Source of the DNA: Bartonella sp. AU18XJBT
GTDB lineage: Bacteria > Pseudomonadota > Alphaproteobacteria > Rhizobiales > Rhizobiaceae
Reading direction: 5' to 3'
Assembly: GCF_028618595.1 (NCBI RefSeq)
Contig: NZ_JAQITE010000003.1
Location: 1-64,000, forward strand
DNA: 64,000 nucleotides
The notes under the pieces were generated by a model that saw nothing but the letters and a program-made list of their open reading frames with translations, had not been told where the DNA came from and searched no databases. Every line of letters begins with the position of its first letter. Position 1 is the stretch's first letter. Made by a program: the position numbers and the translations under genes. This document shows, one piece after another, positions 26,757-36,638 of the stretch.

Positions 26757-27584
26757 TTATTGATCTCGTAATCCAAAGTCAACTCCTTTCATGAGTTTTA
26801 AGCCAAATCCTTTAAACAAATTTTCCGTTAAAGAAGTGATATTTTTCGATGTCAACAACGCAAAATCTTGATATTTCTTTATATATTGATGCTGTATTTT
26901 TCCTGATAATGGTAATAATGATCTGATATGCTTGGCGATGGCTTTCGCTGGATCAATCCACTCAACGGACCATAAAGCATGTTTACGAAAGAAGTTAATC
27001 AAAAAAGGATAATGTGTGCAGGCTAAAACAATAACATCAGTATATTGTCCATTTTTTTCCACAAAACATGGCAGGATTTCTTTTTTTAACTCTTCTGCAT
27101 CGATAGATTTTCCCCGTAAAAAATCTTCAGCAAATCCAGCCAGCTTTTTACTTCCCACAAGCTGAACATGACACTGTCCAGCAAAAGAGTTAATTAATTC
27201 GTTTGTATAGGCACGTTTAACTGTTCCAGGAGTAGCTAATACGGAAATAAAACCAGATTTTGTTTGTTCAGCAGCTGATTTAATTGCAGGAACTGTTCCG
27301 ACAAAAGGGACATGAGGAAAATTCTGTCGTAAATCTTCCATCATCAGTGTAGAAACGGTGTTGCAAGCAATCACACATAAGGTTGGATTGTAGCATGTTA
27401 AAAGATTTGTAAAAATCTTCAAAATGCGCTCTTTCAAAATATTTTCTTTCCAATTTCCATAAGGAAATCCTGCATCATCAGCAACATAGATAAATTGCAT
27501 TTCAGGGATAAGAATACGCGCTTCCCTGAACACTGTTAAACCACCAATACCGCTATCAAAAAAAAGAACAGGTCGTTCATCCAT
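26757..27584 (-). CDS. murI: glutamate racemase
   Basis: Makes D-glutamate for peptidoglycan. The family signatures are FFDSGIGGLTVFREA, YVADDAGFPYGNW, the catalytic cysteine in CVIACNTVST and the second in LACTHYPFL. The length is 275. The start ATG overlaps the last base of the trmJ stop (TAATG), so the two genes are translationally coupled although functionally unrelated. Confidence 0.94.
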   Translation of the reverse strand: MDERPVLFFDSGIGGLTVFREARILIPEMQFIYVADDAGFPYGNWKENILKERILKIFTNLLTCYNPTLCVIACNTVSTLMMEDLRQNFPHVPFVGTVPAIKSAAEQTKSGFISVLATPGTVKRAYTNELINSFAGQCHVQLVGSKKLAGFAEDFLRGKSIDAEELKKEILPCFVEKNGQYTDVIVLACTHYPFLINFFRKHALWSVEWIDPAKAIAKHIRSLLPLSGKIQHQYIKKYQDFALLTSKNITSLTENLFKGFGLKLMKGVDFGLRDQ

Positions 27585-28417
27585 TAGTTTTCACACTTAT
27601 TTTTATTTTTTTTACGATCACGTTCTTCAGGTGCTCTACTCCCCCGTGGATATTGTGGCGAAAAATGATCCAAAGAAGATATAATGCCTCGCAATAAACG
27701 AACCTCAGGTTCACTAAAGTTAGCGCGCGTAAAAACAGAGCGCAAATTTGCAAGCATGACTTCTTTGCGCTCAAGGGGTCTAAAATACCCACGAATATTC
27801 AAAGCCTCTTCTAACTGAGATAAAAAACCATGTAATACTGTTTTATTTGCAGGTTCCATCTCTGCAGCACGAAATGCCGTATCGCTGACATTCTCTAGAC
27901 CTGTTTTCATCCATTCGTAAGACATTAAAAGAACCGCTTGCGCAATATTAAGCGACGCAAAAGCAGGATTAACTGGAAAAGTAATAATTTCATCAACAAG
28001 GCTGATTTCATCATTTTCTAATCCCCATCTCTCTCTTCCAAAGACAATACCTGTCTTATGTCCAATACTTTCACGCTGACGTAATACGCTTGCTGCTTCA
28101 ACAGCACTTTTTACAGTTTTAAATCCACATCTTTCACGTGCTGTTGTGGCAAAAACATAGTGTAAATCTGCAATTGAATCACGCAATGTATTAAAAATCA
28201 CAGTGTTGTTAATGACATGATCAGCTTTACTTGCAGCAGCTCTAGCTTTTTCATTTGGAAATATTTCTCGAGGTTTGATTAACCGAAGCTTAGAAAGCCC
28301 AAAATTCGCCATTGCCCTTGCGACCATACCAATGTTTTCAGGAAGCTGTGGTTCAACTAAAATAATAATGGGACCATTTGTTAAATTTTCACGATTCTTA
28401 TTCGTTCCAGCCATCAA
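27584..28417 (-). CDS. trmJ: TrmJ-type tRNA/rRNA 2'-O-methyltransferase
   Basis: SPOUT-family enzyme that methylates the ribose 2'-OH, in characterised TrmJ at tRNA position 32, using SAM. The N-terminal signature is IIILVEPQLPENIGMVARAM. The knot motifs IVFGRERWGLENDEI and FASLNIAQAVLLMSYEW (with a following basic helix) are typical. A C-terminal extension (PRGSRAPEERDRKKNKNKCE) is rich in charged residues. The length of 277 is normal. It begins with two Met codons and is coupled to murI downstream. The exact RNA target is inferred from family. Confidence 0.85.
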   Translation of the reverse strand: MMAGTNKNRENLTNGPIIILVEPQLPENIGMVARAMANFGLSKLRLIKPREIFPNEKARAAASKADHVINNTVIFNTLRDSIADLHYVFATTARERCGFKTVKSAVEAASVLRQRESIGHKTGIVFGRERWGLENDEISLVDEIITFPVNPAFASLNIAQAVLLMSYEWMKTGLENVSDTAFRAAEMEPANKTVLHGFLSQLEEALNIRGYFRPLERKEVMLANLRSVFTRANFSEPEVRLLRGIISSLDHFSPQYPRGSRAPEERDRKKNKNKCEN

Positions 28418-28695
28418 TCTTACCTAGTTTCACTTAAACTATCTCCATCTCCACTATTTTTACGAAACCTTCTTCACAGTATTCTAATGCTGTTTAATAA
28501 TAAATTATAGATAATCTATCTTTTCTCTCAAAGATAATAAATTTTAAAAGCCATTAAAGTGAACAATGGAATTTATAACAATTTATATAAGATATCGTGG
28601 CGTTTTTTACACCAATTTTATCTTTTTAATAGGGAATAGTCCCTACAAATCGTAATCTCAGTTGAATTATGAAATCATAAATCCTAAAAAGAGAT
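28418..28695. other. divergent intergenic region, trmJ / sfsA
   Basis: About 280 bp of AT-rich DNA between divergently read genes; it must contain both promoters. No operator or repeat is recognised with confidence. Confidence 0.45.
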
Positions 28696-29412
28696 ATGCA
28701 CTTTATTCCCAAACTTTTTCCTGCAAAGCTTATCCGTCGTTATAAACGTTTCCTTGCGGATGTTCAACAAGATGATCAGCGTGTCCTCACCGTATCTGTA
28801 CCTAACACAGGATCAATGCTTGGATTAACAGCTTTCAATTCCAATATTTGGCTTTCATATCATAACAACATCAAACGAAAATATGCCTATCAATTAGAAA
28901 TTATTGAAGCCGATAATACTTTGGTTGGCATTAATACTGCCTTACCCAATAAACTTGCGTTAGAAGCAATTCAAAACGGATTACTACCAGAATTAAGTGG
29001 ATATAAAACAGTTTTAAAAGAACAACGCTATGGGACACAATCACGAATTGACTTTATTTTACGTGATGACATTCTTCCTGATTGTTACCTAGAAGTCAAA
29101 AATGTTCATTTTATTCGTCAAAAAGGATTAGCAGAATTTCCTGATAGCGAAACAAAACGTGGTGCACGTCACCTTGATGAGCTCATAGGAGTTGTACAAC
29201 AAGGAAAACGAGCTGCTATGCTTTATATTATTCAACGAGAAGATTGCGCAGCTTTTGCAATCTGTCATGACCTTGATCCACTCTATGGACGTAAGTTTGA
29301 TTTAGCATTAAAATCAGGAGTAGAATGTTATGCTGTAAAGTGTCATGTAAGTGTAGAAGGCATTTTTCCGATTCAGAGAGTAACAATAGAAAATAGAAGA
29401 AACAATGACTGA
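28696..29412 (+). CDS. sfsA: SfsA-family protein
   Basis: Named from E. coli sugar fermentation stimulation, where it was first reported as a DNA-binding factor; the fold has an OB-like N-terminal part and a nuclease-like C-terminal part. Visible features: RYKRFLADVQ, VSVPNTGSMLGLT, RIDFILRDD, CYLEVKNVHFI (nuclease-like E-x-K), FPDSETKRGARHLDEL and AKCHVSVEGI-like ending VKCHVSVEGIFP. The length of 238 is normal. Its stop overlaps the start of map by 8 bases. The true biochemical role is uncertain. Confidence 0.92.
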   Translation: MHFIPKLFPAKLIRRYKRFLADVQQDDQRVLTVSVPNTGSMLGLTAFNSNIWLSYHNNIKRKYAYQLEIIEADNTLVGINTALPNKLALEAIQNGLLPELSGYKTVLKEQRYGTQSRIDFILRDDILPDCYLEVKNVHFIRQKGLAEFPDSETKRGARHLDELIGVVQQGKRAAMLYIIQREDCAAFAICHDLDPLYGRKFDLALKSGVECYAVKCHVSVEGIFPIQRVTIENRRNND

Positions 29413-30235
29413 GTATATCGAATATAATAAAATCCCTTTAAAGTTTAATGGAAAAATCCGCATTTTCGATGATTATGCTTTTGCTAAAATGCGTGAAGTT
29501 GGTCGTATTGCTGCAGAATGCCTTGATGCGCTTACGGATATTATTAAGCCGGGTGTTACTACGCAAGAAATTGATGATTTTGTATTCATTTTTGGTGCTA
29601 AGAAAGGAGCACTTCCTGCTGATCTAAATTATCATGGATACAGCCATTCATGCTGCACATCTATCAATCACGTTGTCTGTCATGGTATCCCCAATAAAAG
29701 ACCTTTGCAAGAAGGCGATATTGTAAATGTTGATGTAACTTTTATCCTTGATGGTTGGCATGGAGATTCAAGCCGAATGTATCCTGTTGGAAAAATTAGA
29801 CGTGCAGCAGAACGCTTGCTAAAAATAACCTATGAAAGTCTTATGAAAGGAATCGCTGCCGTTAAGCCTGGAGCAACGACAGGTGATATTGGGGCAGCCA
29901 TTCAACAGTATGCAGAATCTGAGCGCTGTTCAATTGTGAGAGACTTTTGTGGACATGGTATCGGCCAGCTTTTTCATGATGCTCCCAATATCCTCCATTA
30001 TGGAAACCCTGGAGAAGGAATAGAATTAAAACAAGGTATGATGTTTACAATTGAGCCTATGATTAACCTTGGTAAACCACAAGTTAAGGTTTTATCTGAC
30101 GGTTGGACTGCTGTTACCCGTGACCGCTCTCTGACAGCACAATATGAACATACAATTGGTGTCACAAATGAAGGATATGAAATATTTACACAATCTCCTA
30201 AAAATATTTTTTATATTCCAAATTCGCATACCTAA
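29405..30235 (+). CDS. map: methionine aminopeptidase, type I
   Basis: Removes the N-terminal Met from nascent proteins. The five metal ligands are present: Asp in [20 protein letters not shown] (two Asp), His in [18 protein letters not shown], Glu in TIEPMIN and Glu in QYEHTIGV. The substrate His is in [16 protein letters not shown]. The length is 276. It overlaps sfsA by 8 bases and is followed after 17 bases by radC, so the three form an operon. Confidence 0.95.
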   Translation: MTEYIEYNKIPLKFNGKIRIFDDYAFAKMREVGRIAAECLDALTDIIKPGVTTQEIDDFVFIFGAKKGALPADLNYHGYSHSCCTSINHVVCHGIPNKRPLQEGDIVNVDVTFILDGWHGDSSRMYPVGKIRRAAERLLKITYESLMKGIAAVKPGATTGDIGAAIQQYAESERCSIVRDFCGHGIGQLFHDAPNILHYGNPGEGIELKQGMMFTIEPMINLGKPQVKVLSDGWTAVTRDRSLTAQYEHTIGVTNEGYEIFTQSPKNIFYIPNSHT

Positions 30236-30252
30236 CGCAATGTAGAGATGTT

Positions 30253-31047
30253 ATGGCTAAAAAACTAAATCAAAAGGAAGATACTCAACGTAATCACTTT
30301 GCATTAACATCGAGTTCTCCACTCACCCCAGTATCAGAAAGAAAAAGTGAAGAGCCTCAGAAAAACGCACAGCTTCATAAACATTATCAAGGACATCGTG
30401 AGCGTCTTCGGAAGCGCTATTTAAAGTCAAAAGGAAATGCAATCGAAGATTATGAGTATCTTGAATTATTGCTTTTTCGCACAATACCCCGTGCAAACAC
30501 AAAACCCATAGCTAAAAATTTGATAGCACGCTTTGGTTCATTAGCTGATGTGTTGGGAGCGGATATTCACCGACTTCAAGAAATTCCAGGATGTGGTCCC
30601 GCCACTGCAATTGATTTAAAAATTATTTCAGATGTTGCTGGACGTCTTGCTCGTGCGCAATTGTTTAAACGCGATATTTTTTCATCATGGGATAAAGTGT
30701 TAGCTTATTGTAAAGCTGTTATGGCTCACGAAACACGTGAACAATTTCGTATTTTGTTTCTTGATAAGAAAAACGGCTTACTTGCTGATGAGGTGCAACA
30801 AACTGGAACCATTGATCATACCCCTGTTTATCCTCGTGAAGTTATTTCTCGAGCTTTAGAGTTATCTGCATCAGGACTTATCTTAGTCCACAATCACCCT
30901 TCTGGTGATTCCACTCCCTCTGATGCAGATATAACAATGACATATCGATTAAAGGATGCAGCAAATGCATTAGGTATTATTATCCATGACCACCTTATTA
31001 TTGCACGAAATAACCATACGAGCTTTAAAGCGTTAAAACTTATATAA
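30253..31047 (+). CDS. radC: RadC/JAB-domain protein
   Basis: A RadC-type protein with a JAMM metal motif. The N-terminal helix-hairpin-helix part ([18 protein letters not shown]) follows a charged 40-residue leader. The JAMM residues are [20 protein letters not shown] (HxH...D). The length is 264. The DNA-repair role originally given to RadC is not well supported in the family; a link to recombination or natural transformation is suspected. It is the third gene of the sfsA-map-radC run. Confidence 0.9.
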   Translation: MAKKLNQKEDTQRNHFALTSSSPLTPVSERKSEEPQKNAQLHKHYQGHRERLRKRYLKSKGNAIEDYEYLELLLFRTIPRANTKPIAKNLIARFGSLADVLGADIHRLQEIPGCGPATAIDLKIISDVAGRLARAQLFKRDIFSSWDKVLAYCKAVMAHETREQFRILFLDKKNGLLADEVQQTGTIDHTPVYPREVISRALELSASGLILVHNHPSGDSTPSDADITMTYRLKDAANALGIIIHDHLIIARNNHTSFKALKLI

Positions 31048-31091
31048 ATCTTATGGGATAAAAAAGACTTCATTCAACTGTGAATAACGAA

Positions 31092-31304
31092 TCAATTTTC
31101 TAAATCAATATCTAATATAGCCATTGAGAAATTATAGGAAAGCTCATCTTCATCTTCATCTCGATAGATAATGCCTAAAAACTCATCTCCCATATAAACC
31201 TCACAAGAATCACTCTTTTTAGGCCGCGCTCTGACTTGCAATGCTGAGTTTTGGAATATATTTTTTAAATAATTATCAAGTTTTTTTATTTCATCAGCAT
31301 TCAC
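31092..31304 (-). CDS. DUF3126-family small protein
   Basis: A 70-residue acidic protein with conserved blocks of the alphaproteobacterial DUF3126 family: LDNYLKNIFQNSALQVRARP, YMGDEFLGIIYRDEDEDELS and YNFSMAILDIDL. Its function is unknown. An AGGAGAG lies 6 bases before the ATG (CTCTCCT on the plus strand at 31311-31317), supporting expression. It converges on radC with a 45-base gap. Confidence 0.85.
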   Translation of the reverse strand: MNADEIKKLDNYLKNIFQNSALQVRARPKKSDSCEVYMGDEFLGIIYRDEDEDELSYNFSMAILDIDLEN

Positions 31305-31882
31305 TATGCTCTCCTGTTTTTTTGAAACGATTAAAATAATTGCGTGTCGCGCAAATAAGACATTCTTATGATTCTGTAAAGTCAGTAAAAAAGCATAATC
31401 TGAATATTTACTTAATGTTACATATATTTACAACGTTCTTTATATATTTATAAAGAACTTTTACAAAAGTAATATATCATTATTAAATATACCCGTATAG
31501 ATTAAAAAATGGCAAAAAACTGTATATTTTTAATAATTTTACTTTATCTTCAATTTTAGCATCTGTATTTAGAATGCATATTCGTAAGAATAAATTGATC
31601 AATAAGTTATAATTTTATTATTTTTATAAAAAATATAAATAACAATATTTATTACAGCATTCAAAAATAATTTTTTTAATAACTTTTAAAGTATAATTAT
31701 CTAACCTTAGAAGAATTACATCTCTAAAAAATATACAAAATAGGCTAATAAGAGTTTAGCTTTCTTCCCATTTTTTATAAAAATTATGTCACAACAGAAA
31801 AATTTTTAAATAAGCGTTTTTCAATTTATACGAGATAAAAATACTGAGTATTTTTGTGAATGCTAGAACCTATGAAGAATGC
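31305..31882. other. AT-rich gene-free stretch
   Basis: About 580 bp. A palindrome-like AAAGTTCTTTATAAATATA region near 31430-31460 is AT-rich. No gene, integrase relic or structured RNA was recognised. Confidence 0.45.
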
Positions 31883-32656
31883 TTATCTTATAGGATAACG
31901 AGAAAGAAAATCTATAACGCCTTTTTTATAAACTTTATCGCCTACAGCAAGCATATGATCTCGACCAGGAATTGATAAAGCTTCACCACAAGGCAATAAA
32001 GCTGCTAATGGCTCTGCAGCACCGCCGATTTCATCTAATGAACCAACGGCAACAAGTGCAGGTTGTTCAATTTTGTAAACTTCAGATGCCGTTAACTCCT
32101 GTTTTGATGTAATAATACAAGCAGCAAGAGCACGCCTATCGCTTTTCGTTTGATCTGCAAATTTACGGAACATTAAACCGCGCGTATTAGTAATAGTAGA
32201 AATATCTTCTGCTAAAAGTGCCTCAGCGACAGGCTCCCAATTTCCCGCTCCCGTTACCATACCAATACCTAAACCACCAAAAATAACACTGTGTACATAT
32301 GTTGGATGCAAAAGAGCCATGAACGCACTAATACGAGCCCCCATAGAATATCCCATAACATGGGCTTTAGATAACTCTAAATGCTGTAGTAACTTTATTG
32401 CGTCGCCAGCCATAGCTTGGGGCGTATAAAAGACAGGATCATAACTTTTAACTGAATCTCCGTGACCGCGATTATCAAGAGCAATAACACGATATCCTGC
32501 TTCAGTGAGAATACGAAACCAACCCGTTGCATACCAATTCACCTGTGCAGAAGATCCAAAACCATGGATCAACAAAATAGGTGCGCCCTGCCCTTCTTCT
32601 CGATAAGCAAATCGCAAACCATTATATTCAAAAAAACGAATATCTTCAGCGGTCAT
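31883..32656 (-). CDS. alpha/beta hydrolase
   Basis: A serine hydrolase of the alpha/beta fold, cytosolic, with unknown substrate. The oxyanion HG motif is LLIHGFGSS, the nucleophile elbow GYSMGA (VMGYSMGARI), the acid is near LVAVGSLDEIGG and the histidine in GRDHMLAVGD. I use ATG 32656 (MTAEDIRFFEYNGLRF), which overlaps the DUF192 gene by 11 bases. The longer frame to 32821 would run through that gene's coding end and has no conserved sequence. This gives 257 residues, the normal length. Confidence 0.86.
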   Translation of the reverse strand: MTAEDIRFFEYNGLRFAYREEGQGAPILLIHGFGSSAQVNWYATGWFRILTEAGYRVIALDNRGHGDSVKSYDPVFYTPQAMAGDAIKLLQHLELSKAHVMGYSMGARISAFMALLHPTYVHSVIFGGLGIGMVTGAGNWEPVAEALLAEDISTITNTRGLMFRKFADQTKSDRRALAACIITSKQELTASEVYKIEQPALVAVGSLDEIGGAAEPLAALLPCGEALSIPGRDHMLAVGDKVYKKGVIDFLSRYPIR

Positions 32657-33179
32657 TTTTATTGCACTTTCCACAAAGTACAGGATGAATAACACGTTGC
32701 CCTTTTTGTATCTTTTTTTCAGAAACTTCACCAGCATTAATTTCAAGTGCAAAAGCTGCAGGAACTTCTGATGAAATGGCATTTGTTGAAAATGGAGAGG
32801 TGTTTTCAACAATCGATACAATAATTCCCTCAGAGTTTAAGAAAATCATATCTAAAGGTAAAGGCGTATTTGCCATCCACATAAAAATTTTCTGCTCATC
32901 TCTCGATTGAAAACTTTTTAGCTGCTTAAAGAGCATTGCACGATCGCGTGGAAAATCAGTTCGATACATCAACCCAGCCGCTGCTTGAGATGGCGTAAAA
33001 GCAATCTCTACCTTATAAAAAACCGTACCTTGCTTTGTATGTATTTCTAAAGGAATCGGATGAACAGGAATCTCTATGGGCTTTTTTGCTACAACAACAC
33101 ACGTTTCTAACATAAAAAGCATCACCAATAAAACAATATGCTCCTTTTTAAAAGGCTTTAACATTCCTGTCTCCACCAC
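32646..33179 (-). CDS. secreted DUF192-family protein
   Basis: A 177-residue protein with an N-terminal hydrophobic signal (IVLLVMLFMLETCVVVA) followed by the DUF192 core: FYKVEIAFTPSQAAAGLMYR, MLFKQL, FMWMANTPLPLDMIFLNSEG, IVENTSPFSTNAI and FALEINAGEVSEKKIQKGQR. The family has a small beta-barrel fold of unknown role. It is coupled to the downstream hydrolase by an 11-base overlap. A possible lipobox (MLETC) might make it a lipoprotein, which is uncertain. Confidence 0.86.
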   Translation of the reverse strand: MVETGMLKPFKKEHIVLLVMLFMLETCVVVAKKPIEIPVHPIPLEIHTKQGTVFYKVEIAFTPSQAAAGLMYRTDFPRDRAMLFKQLKSFQSRDEQKIFMWMANTPLPLDMIFLNSEGIIVSIVENTSPFSTNAISSEVPAAFALEINAGEVSEKKIQKGQRVIHPVLCGKCNKNDR

Positions 33180-33415
33180 AGAAAAATTTTAAATTTTGTT
33201 TCTAAAACAAAAAGTACCAGAGTTTAAAAGTCAAAAAAATAAGAGAATTTCTTCTTGTTGTTTTCTAGTTTCTTTCAGCGCAATATGCGAAACTTTCTCC
33301 ATTTGGTTTATGGGTTCACTAGAGCCATATTTTCTTTAAAAATCTACCTCTATAGCAATTTACGGAATAACCATCTTTAAAAACATAGAAAACATACTGA
33401 TTTCATTCGTGAAAT

Positions 33416-33991
33416 TCAATGCGTAGCAAAAGGAATGCCGATATCCGGATAAATCTCTGCTGTCATTAAACCTTTTTCTCCTTTACCAAAACGTACAAGA
33501 ACAACCTGGCCAGAACGAAGCTCTGCTAAACCAAAACGGCGCAACGTTTCCATATGAATAAAAATATCTTCTGTTCCCTGCCCACGGCTAAGAAAACCGA
33601 AACCTTTGTCACGATTAAACCATTTAACAATTGCACGTTCTAGTCCACTTTCTGGAGTAACAACAACATGAGTACGCGCTGGAACTTCTGATGGATGAAT
33701 TGCTGAAGAACAATCTATGGATTTCACCTGAACGCACTTTAACCCTCGTTCAGTCTTTTCCACAGCACAAATAACTTTAGCTCCCTCCAAAGCTGTTTGA
33801 AAACCATCCCTTCGCATTACCGTAACATGCAATAATATATCGGGGAAATGAGGTAAATCAGGTACAATAAATCCATACCCCTTACTACCATCAAACCACT
33901 TAATGACACCACTGATTTCGATAATCTCCCCACAAGCACCTATACTGTCTTCAGATAGGGGAAAATCTTTTAATGCATCCTTACTCGTCAT
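33416..33991 (-). CDS. double cold-shock-domain protein
   Basis: A cytoplasmic single-stranded nucleic acid-binding protein with two cold-shock domains. The first (about residues 28-93) has VIKWFDGSKGYGFIVPD with RNP1 KGYGFI and DILLHV as RNP2. The second (about 116-180) has IVKWFNRDKGFGFLSRG and DIFIHM. The second is closest to the consensus. The first lacks one aromatic at the usual position, so it may bind less strongly. Length 191 suits the alphaproteobacterial tandem form. It is alone between non-coding stretches. Confidence 0.9.
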   Translation of the reverse strand: MTSKDALKDFPLSEDSIGACGEIIEISGVIKWFDGSKGYGFIVPDLPHFPDILLHVTVMRRDGFQTALEGAKVICAVEKTERGLKCVQVKSIDCSSAIHPSEVPARTHVVVTPESGLERAIVKWFNRDKGFGFLSRGQGTEDIFIHMETLRRFGLAELRSGQVVLVRFGKGEKGLMTAEIYPDIGIPFATH

Positions 33992-34313
33992 AATAACGTG
34001 ATCCTGTAGCTTATAAATTGTACGATATTGATTCTCTACGTTTAAGTAAACATTGCTCTTGTATCAACACGCAAGCCCCAAGATAAGATTTCCCCATATT
34101 GTCGTATCTTCTATGTTAATGTCAGAGAATATCAGCATGAATATTATAAAACTATTTGATTGTACACTTTACATACCTTACAAGGAGTGCCCTACAAAAG
34201 AGGTCATATAAAAGTTTTTTTACATAATGATATTTTGATTAATGTGTAACTTGCATGATGAAGAAGTTCAATATAAGGTGAAAAAACGACAATTCAATTA
34301 AGGAAAATGCGCA
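33992..34313. other. divergent intergenic region before the transporter
   Basis: About 320 bp between the cold-shock gene and the branched-chain amino acid operon. It must hold both promoters. I identify no operator with confidence. Confidence 0.4.
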
Positions 34314-35447
34314 ATGCAATTGAAGAAAATCCTTACGACAATCGCAGCATTTATGGCATTTACAGCAAATGTTTATGCGAGTGAACCTATTAAGATTGGT
34401 GTTTATCTTCCATTAAGTGGTCAAAATGCATTTGGAGGTCAGCTTGAAATTAGAGGTATAGAATTAGCCCACAAAAAAGTTCCAGAAATTTTAGGACGTA
34501 AAGTGGAACTTGTTATTATTGATAATAAGTCTGATAAAGTAGAAGCAGCTAATGCTGTTATGCGTTTAACAGCAAGTGAAAAAGTGAGCGGAATCATTGG
34601 TAGCTATGGTTCTTCGCTTTCGTTGGCAGGTGGTGAAATATCTGAAAAAGCAAAGACTCCAACCATTGCAACGTCCTCAACAAGCCCCCTTGTTACACAG
34701 GGTAAAAAATATTATTTCCGTGCTTGTTTTATTGATTCCTATCAAGGGGTAGGAATCGCAACTTATGTAAGCCAAACTTTACACGCAAAAAAAGCAGCTA
34801 TCCTCAAAGATATTTCAAATGATTATGCTATTGGTCTTGCAAGCTATTTTATGCGTGCTTTCAAAAAATTAGGTGGTGAAGTTGTCTCAAATTTAAACTA
34901 TAATTCTGGGGATCAGGATTTTTCAGCTGTTCTCACGCAAATTATCGCTCAGAAACCTGACATCTTATTCATCCCATCTTACTTTTCTGAAGGTGCTATC
35001 ATCATGAAACAAGCACGAGAATTAGGAGCAAAGTTTCAAATTATGGGTGGAGATGCTATGGATAATCCAGAAACCATTACGATTGCAGGAAAAGCTTCAG
35101 AAGGTTTCTTACATACGACACTTCCCTATAGTGAGGATATGCCAAATATGTCAGTAGCTGCGCAAGAATTCACAGCAGAATGGAAAAAAGCGTATCCTGA
35201 CAAAGAGCCGAATATCAATTCTGTTTTGGGATATACGAGTTATATGATGTTCATGAAGGCTATTGAAAATGCTGGTAGTGCTGATCGTGAAAAAATTACT
35301 ATCGCTCTTAGCAAATTAAAAGATTTTCAAACCCCCTTCGGTGATATGTCAATGGATGAAAATCATAACCCTAAAATTCCTATTGGTATCATTAAAATAC
35401 AGGATGGAAAACGTGTTTATTTAGAAGAAGTTAAACCTGCTTTTTAA
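34314..35447 (+). CDS. branched-chain amino acid ABC transporter, periplasmic binding protein
   Basis: Type I periplasmic binding protein of the LivJ/LivK family. A signal peptide (MQLKKILTTIAAFMAFTANV, then YASEP) precedes the mature IKIGVYLPLSGQNAFGGQLE, the classic ligand-binding start. GIIGSYGSSLSLAGGEISEK, STSPLVTQGKKYYFRACFID and YNSGDQDFSAVLTQI follow. The length is 377. An AAGGAAAAT precedes the ATG. It heads the livH-livM-livG-livF set; a hairpin between it and livH may raise its expression over the other genes. The ligand (leucine, isoleucine, valine or another) is not predictable here. Confidence 0.9.
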   Translation: MQLKKILTTIAAFMAFTANVYASEPIKIGVYLPLSGQNAFGGQLEIRGIELAHKKVPEILGRKVELVIIDNKSDKVEAANAVMRLTASEKVSGIIGSYGSSLSLAGGEISEKAKTPTIATSSTSPLVTQGKKYYFRACFIDSYQGVGIATYVSQTLHAKKAAILKDISNDYAIGLASYFMRAFKKLGGEVVSNLNYNSGDQDFSAVLTQIIAQKPDILFIPSYFSEGAIIMKQARELGAKFQIMGGDAMDNPETITIAGKASEGFLHTTLPYSEDMPNMSVAAQEFTAEWKKAYPDKEPNINSVLGYTSYMMFMKAIENAGSADREKITIALSKLKDFQTPFGDMSMDENHNPKIPIGIIKIQDGKRVYLEEVKPAF

Positions 35448-35478
35448 TTAAAAAGTTTTACTTATTAAAATACAAGAA

Positions 35479-35505
35479 TTGGTTGAGGATCTTTTTCTCA
35501 ACCAA
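35479..35505 (+). terminator. hairpin between binding protein and permease genes
   Basis: TTGGTTGAG pairs with CTCAACCAA across a 9-base T-rich loop, followed by AAAACTT. It lies in the 114-bp gap after the binding-protein gene, a frequent position for a partial terminator or mRNA-stabilising stem in such operons. Confidence 0.55.
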
Positions 35506-35561
35506 AAACTTAAAAAATTCTTGTTATCCTATGTAAATTAACAAATGTGGAAGGATGAGAG

Positions 35562-36638
35562 ATGAGCACTGAAATGTTCATCCAGTATTTTTTTAATGCG
35601 CTGGCATTGGGATCTCTTTATGGGCTTATCGCTATTGGTTATACCATGGTCTACGGTATATTGAGACTCATTAATTTTGCTCACGGTGATATTTTTATGC
35701 TGGGAGCATATTTTGTTTTCTTTTCCACAATCAGCTTTATGCCTGCTTGGGCAGCACTTCTTCTTTTGTTTCTCGCGACTCTTATTTATTATTCGGTCTT
35801 TATAGGGTTTAAAAAGCGTCCTTCAATTTATTGGATTGCTGTTTTTTTAATTCTTACGTTAGGTTTTGTTTATTATTTTAAAATTTCTCCACAAGATTTT
35901 ACCCCGATTTGGGTTTTAGCTCTTTGTTTTTCCATTTTTATTACAAGTGCAGTGGGTATTATTGTTGATCAACTTGCCTATAAACCTCTGCGCCATGCTC
36001 CACGCATCTCAGCACTTATCGGTGCAATTGGTGTTTCTTTTTTTATTGAAAATCTTGCTACTGTACTCTTTAGTGGTGTTCCGAAAGGTGTAAAACAACC
36101 AGATTTTCTTGTAACACCATTTCTATGGCATTTAGGATCAGGAGCAGATGGTATCATTAGAATTGCTCCCATGTCTTTAATTGTTCCCATTGTGTCATTG
36201 ATTCTTATTGTTTTACTGTTATGGATTATCCATAAAACAAAACCGGGTCTTGCTATGCGTGCAATCTCCCATGATATTGAAACAACACGTTTGATGGGTG
36301 TGTCTGTCAATAAAGTTATTGCATTTACATTTGGAATAGGCTCAGCTCTTGCCGCTATAGCGGGTATTATGTGGTCTTTACGTTATCCTCAAATTCAGCC
36401 TTATATGGGCGTTCTTCCTGGTCTCAAAGCATTTATCGCTGCTGTTATCGGAGGTATTGGTTCAATACCAGGAGCAATGTTGGGAGGATTGTTGTTAGGG
36501 TTTATTGAAATTATGATTATCGCATTTTTCCCCGCGCTATCTGGATATCGAGATGCCTTTGCTTTCATTTTATTGATTCTGATTTTATTGATATTGCCCA
36601 CAGGATTAATGGGTAAAAAAAGTCAGGAGAAAATCTAA
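35562..36638 (+). CDS. livH: branched-chain amino acid ABC transporter permease (LivH type)
   Basis: Inner-membrane permease. It opens with MFIQYFFNALALGSLYGLIA, YTMVYGILRLINFAHGDIF, typical LivH sequence, and has the conserved RALSHD-like cytoplasmic segment (MRAISHDIETTRLMGVSV) and GLKAFIAAVIGGIGSIPGAM. It is 358 residues, longer than the usual 290-310; the extra sequence is a hydrophobic insert around residues 60-120 (LIYYSVFIGFKKRPSIYWIA and on). The insert occurs in some relatives. Its stop overlaps the livM start (TAATG). Confidence 0.9.
   Translation: MSTEMFIQYFFNALALGSLYGLIAIGYTMVYGILRLINFAHGDIFMLGAYFVFFSTISFMPAWAALLLLFLATLIYYSVFIGFKKRPSIYWIAVFLILTLGFVYYFKISPQDFTPIWVLALCFSIFITSAVGIIVDQLAYKPLRHAPRISALIGAIGVSFFIENLATVLFSGVPKGVKQPDFLVTPFLWHLGSGADGIIRIAPMSLIVPIVSLILIVLLLWIIHKTKPGLAMRAISHDIETTRLMGVSVNKVIAFTFGIGSALAAIAGIMWSLRYPQIQPYMGVLPGLKAFIAAVIGGIGSIPGAMLGGLLLGFIEIMIIAFFPALSGYRDAFAFILLILILLILPTGLMGKKSQEKI

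Noticed and set aside
28418-28695. Integrase leader-like AT sequence
   Set aside because: Only generic AT similarity; no integrase segment at the expected distance.
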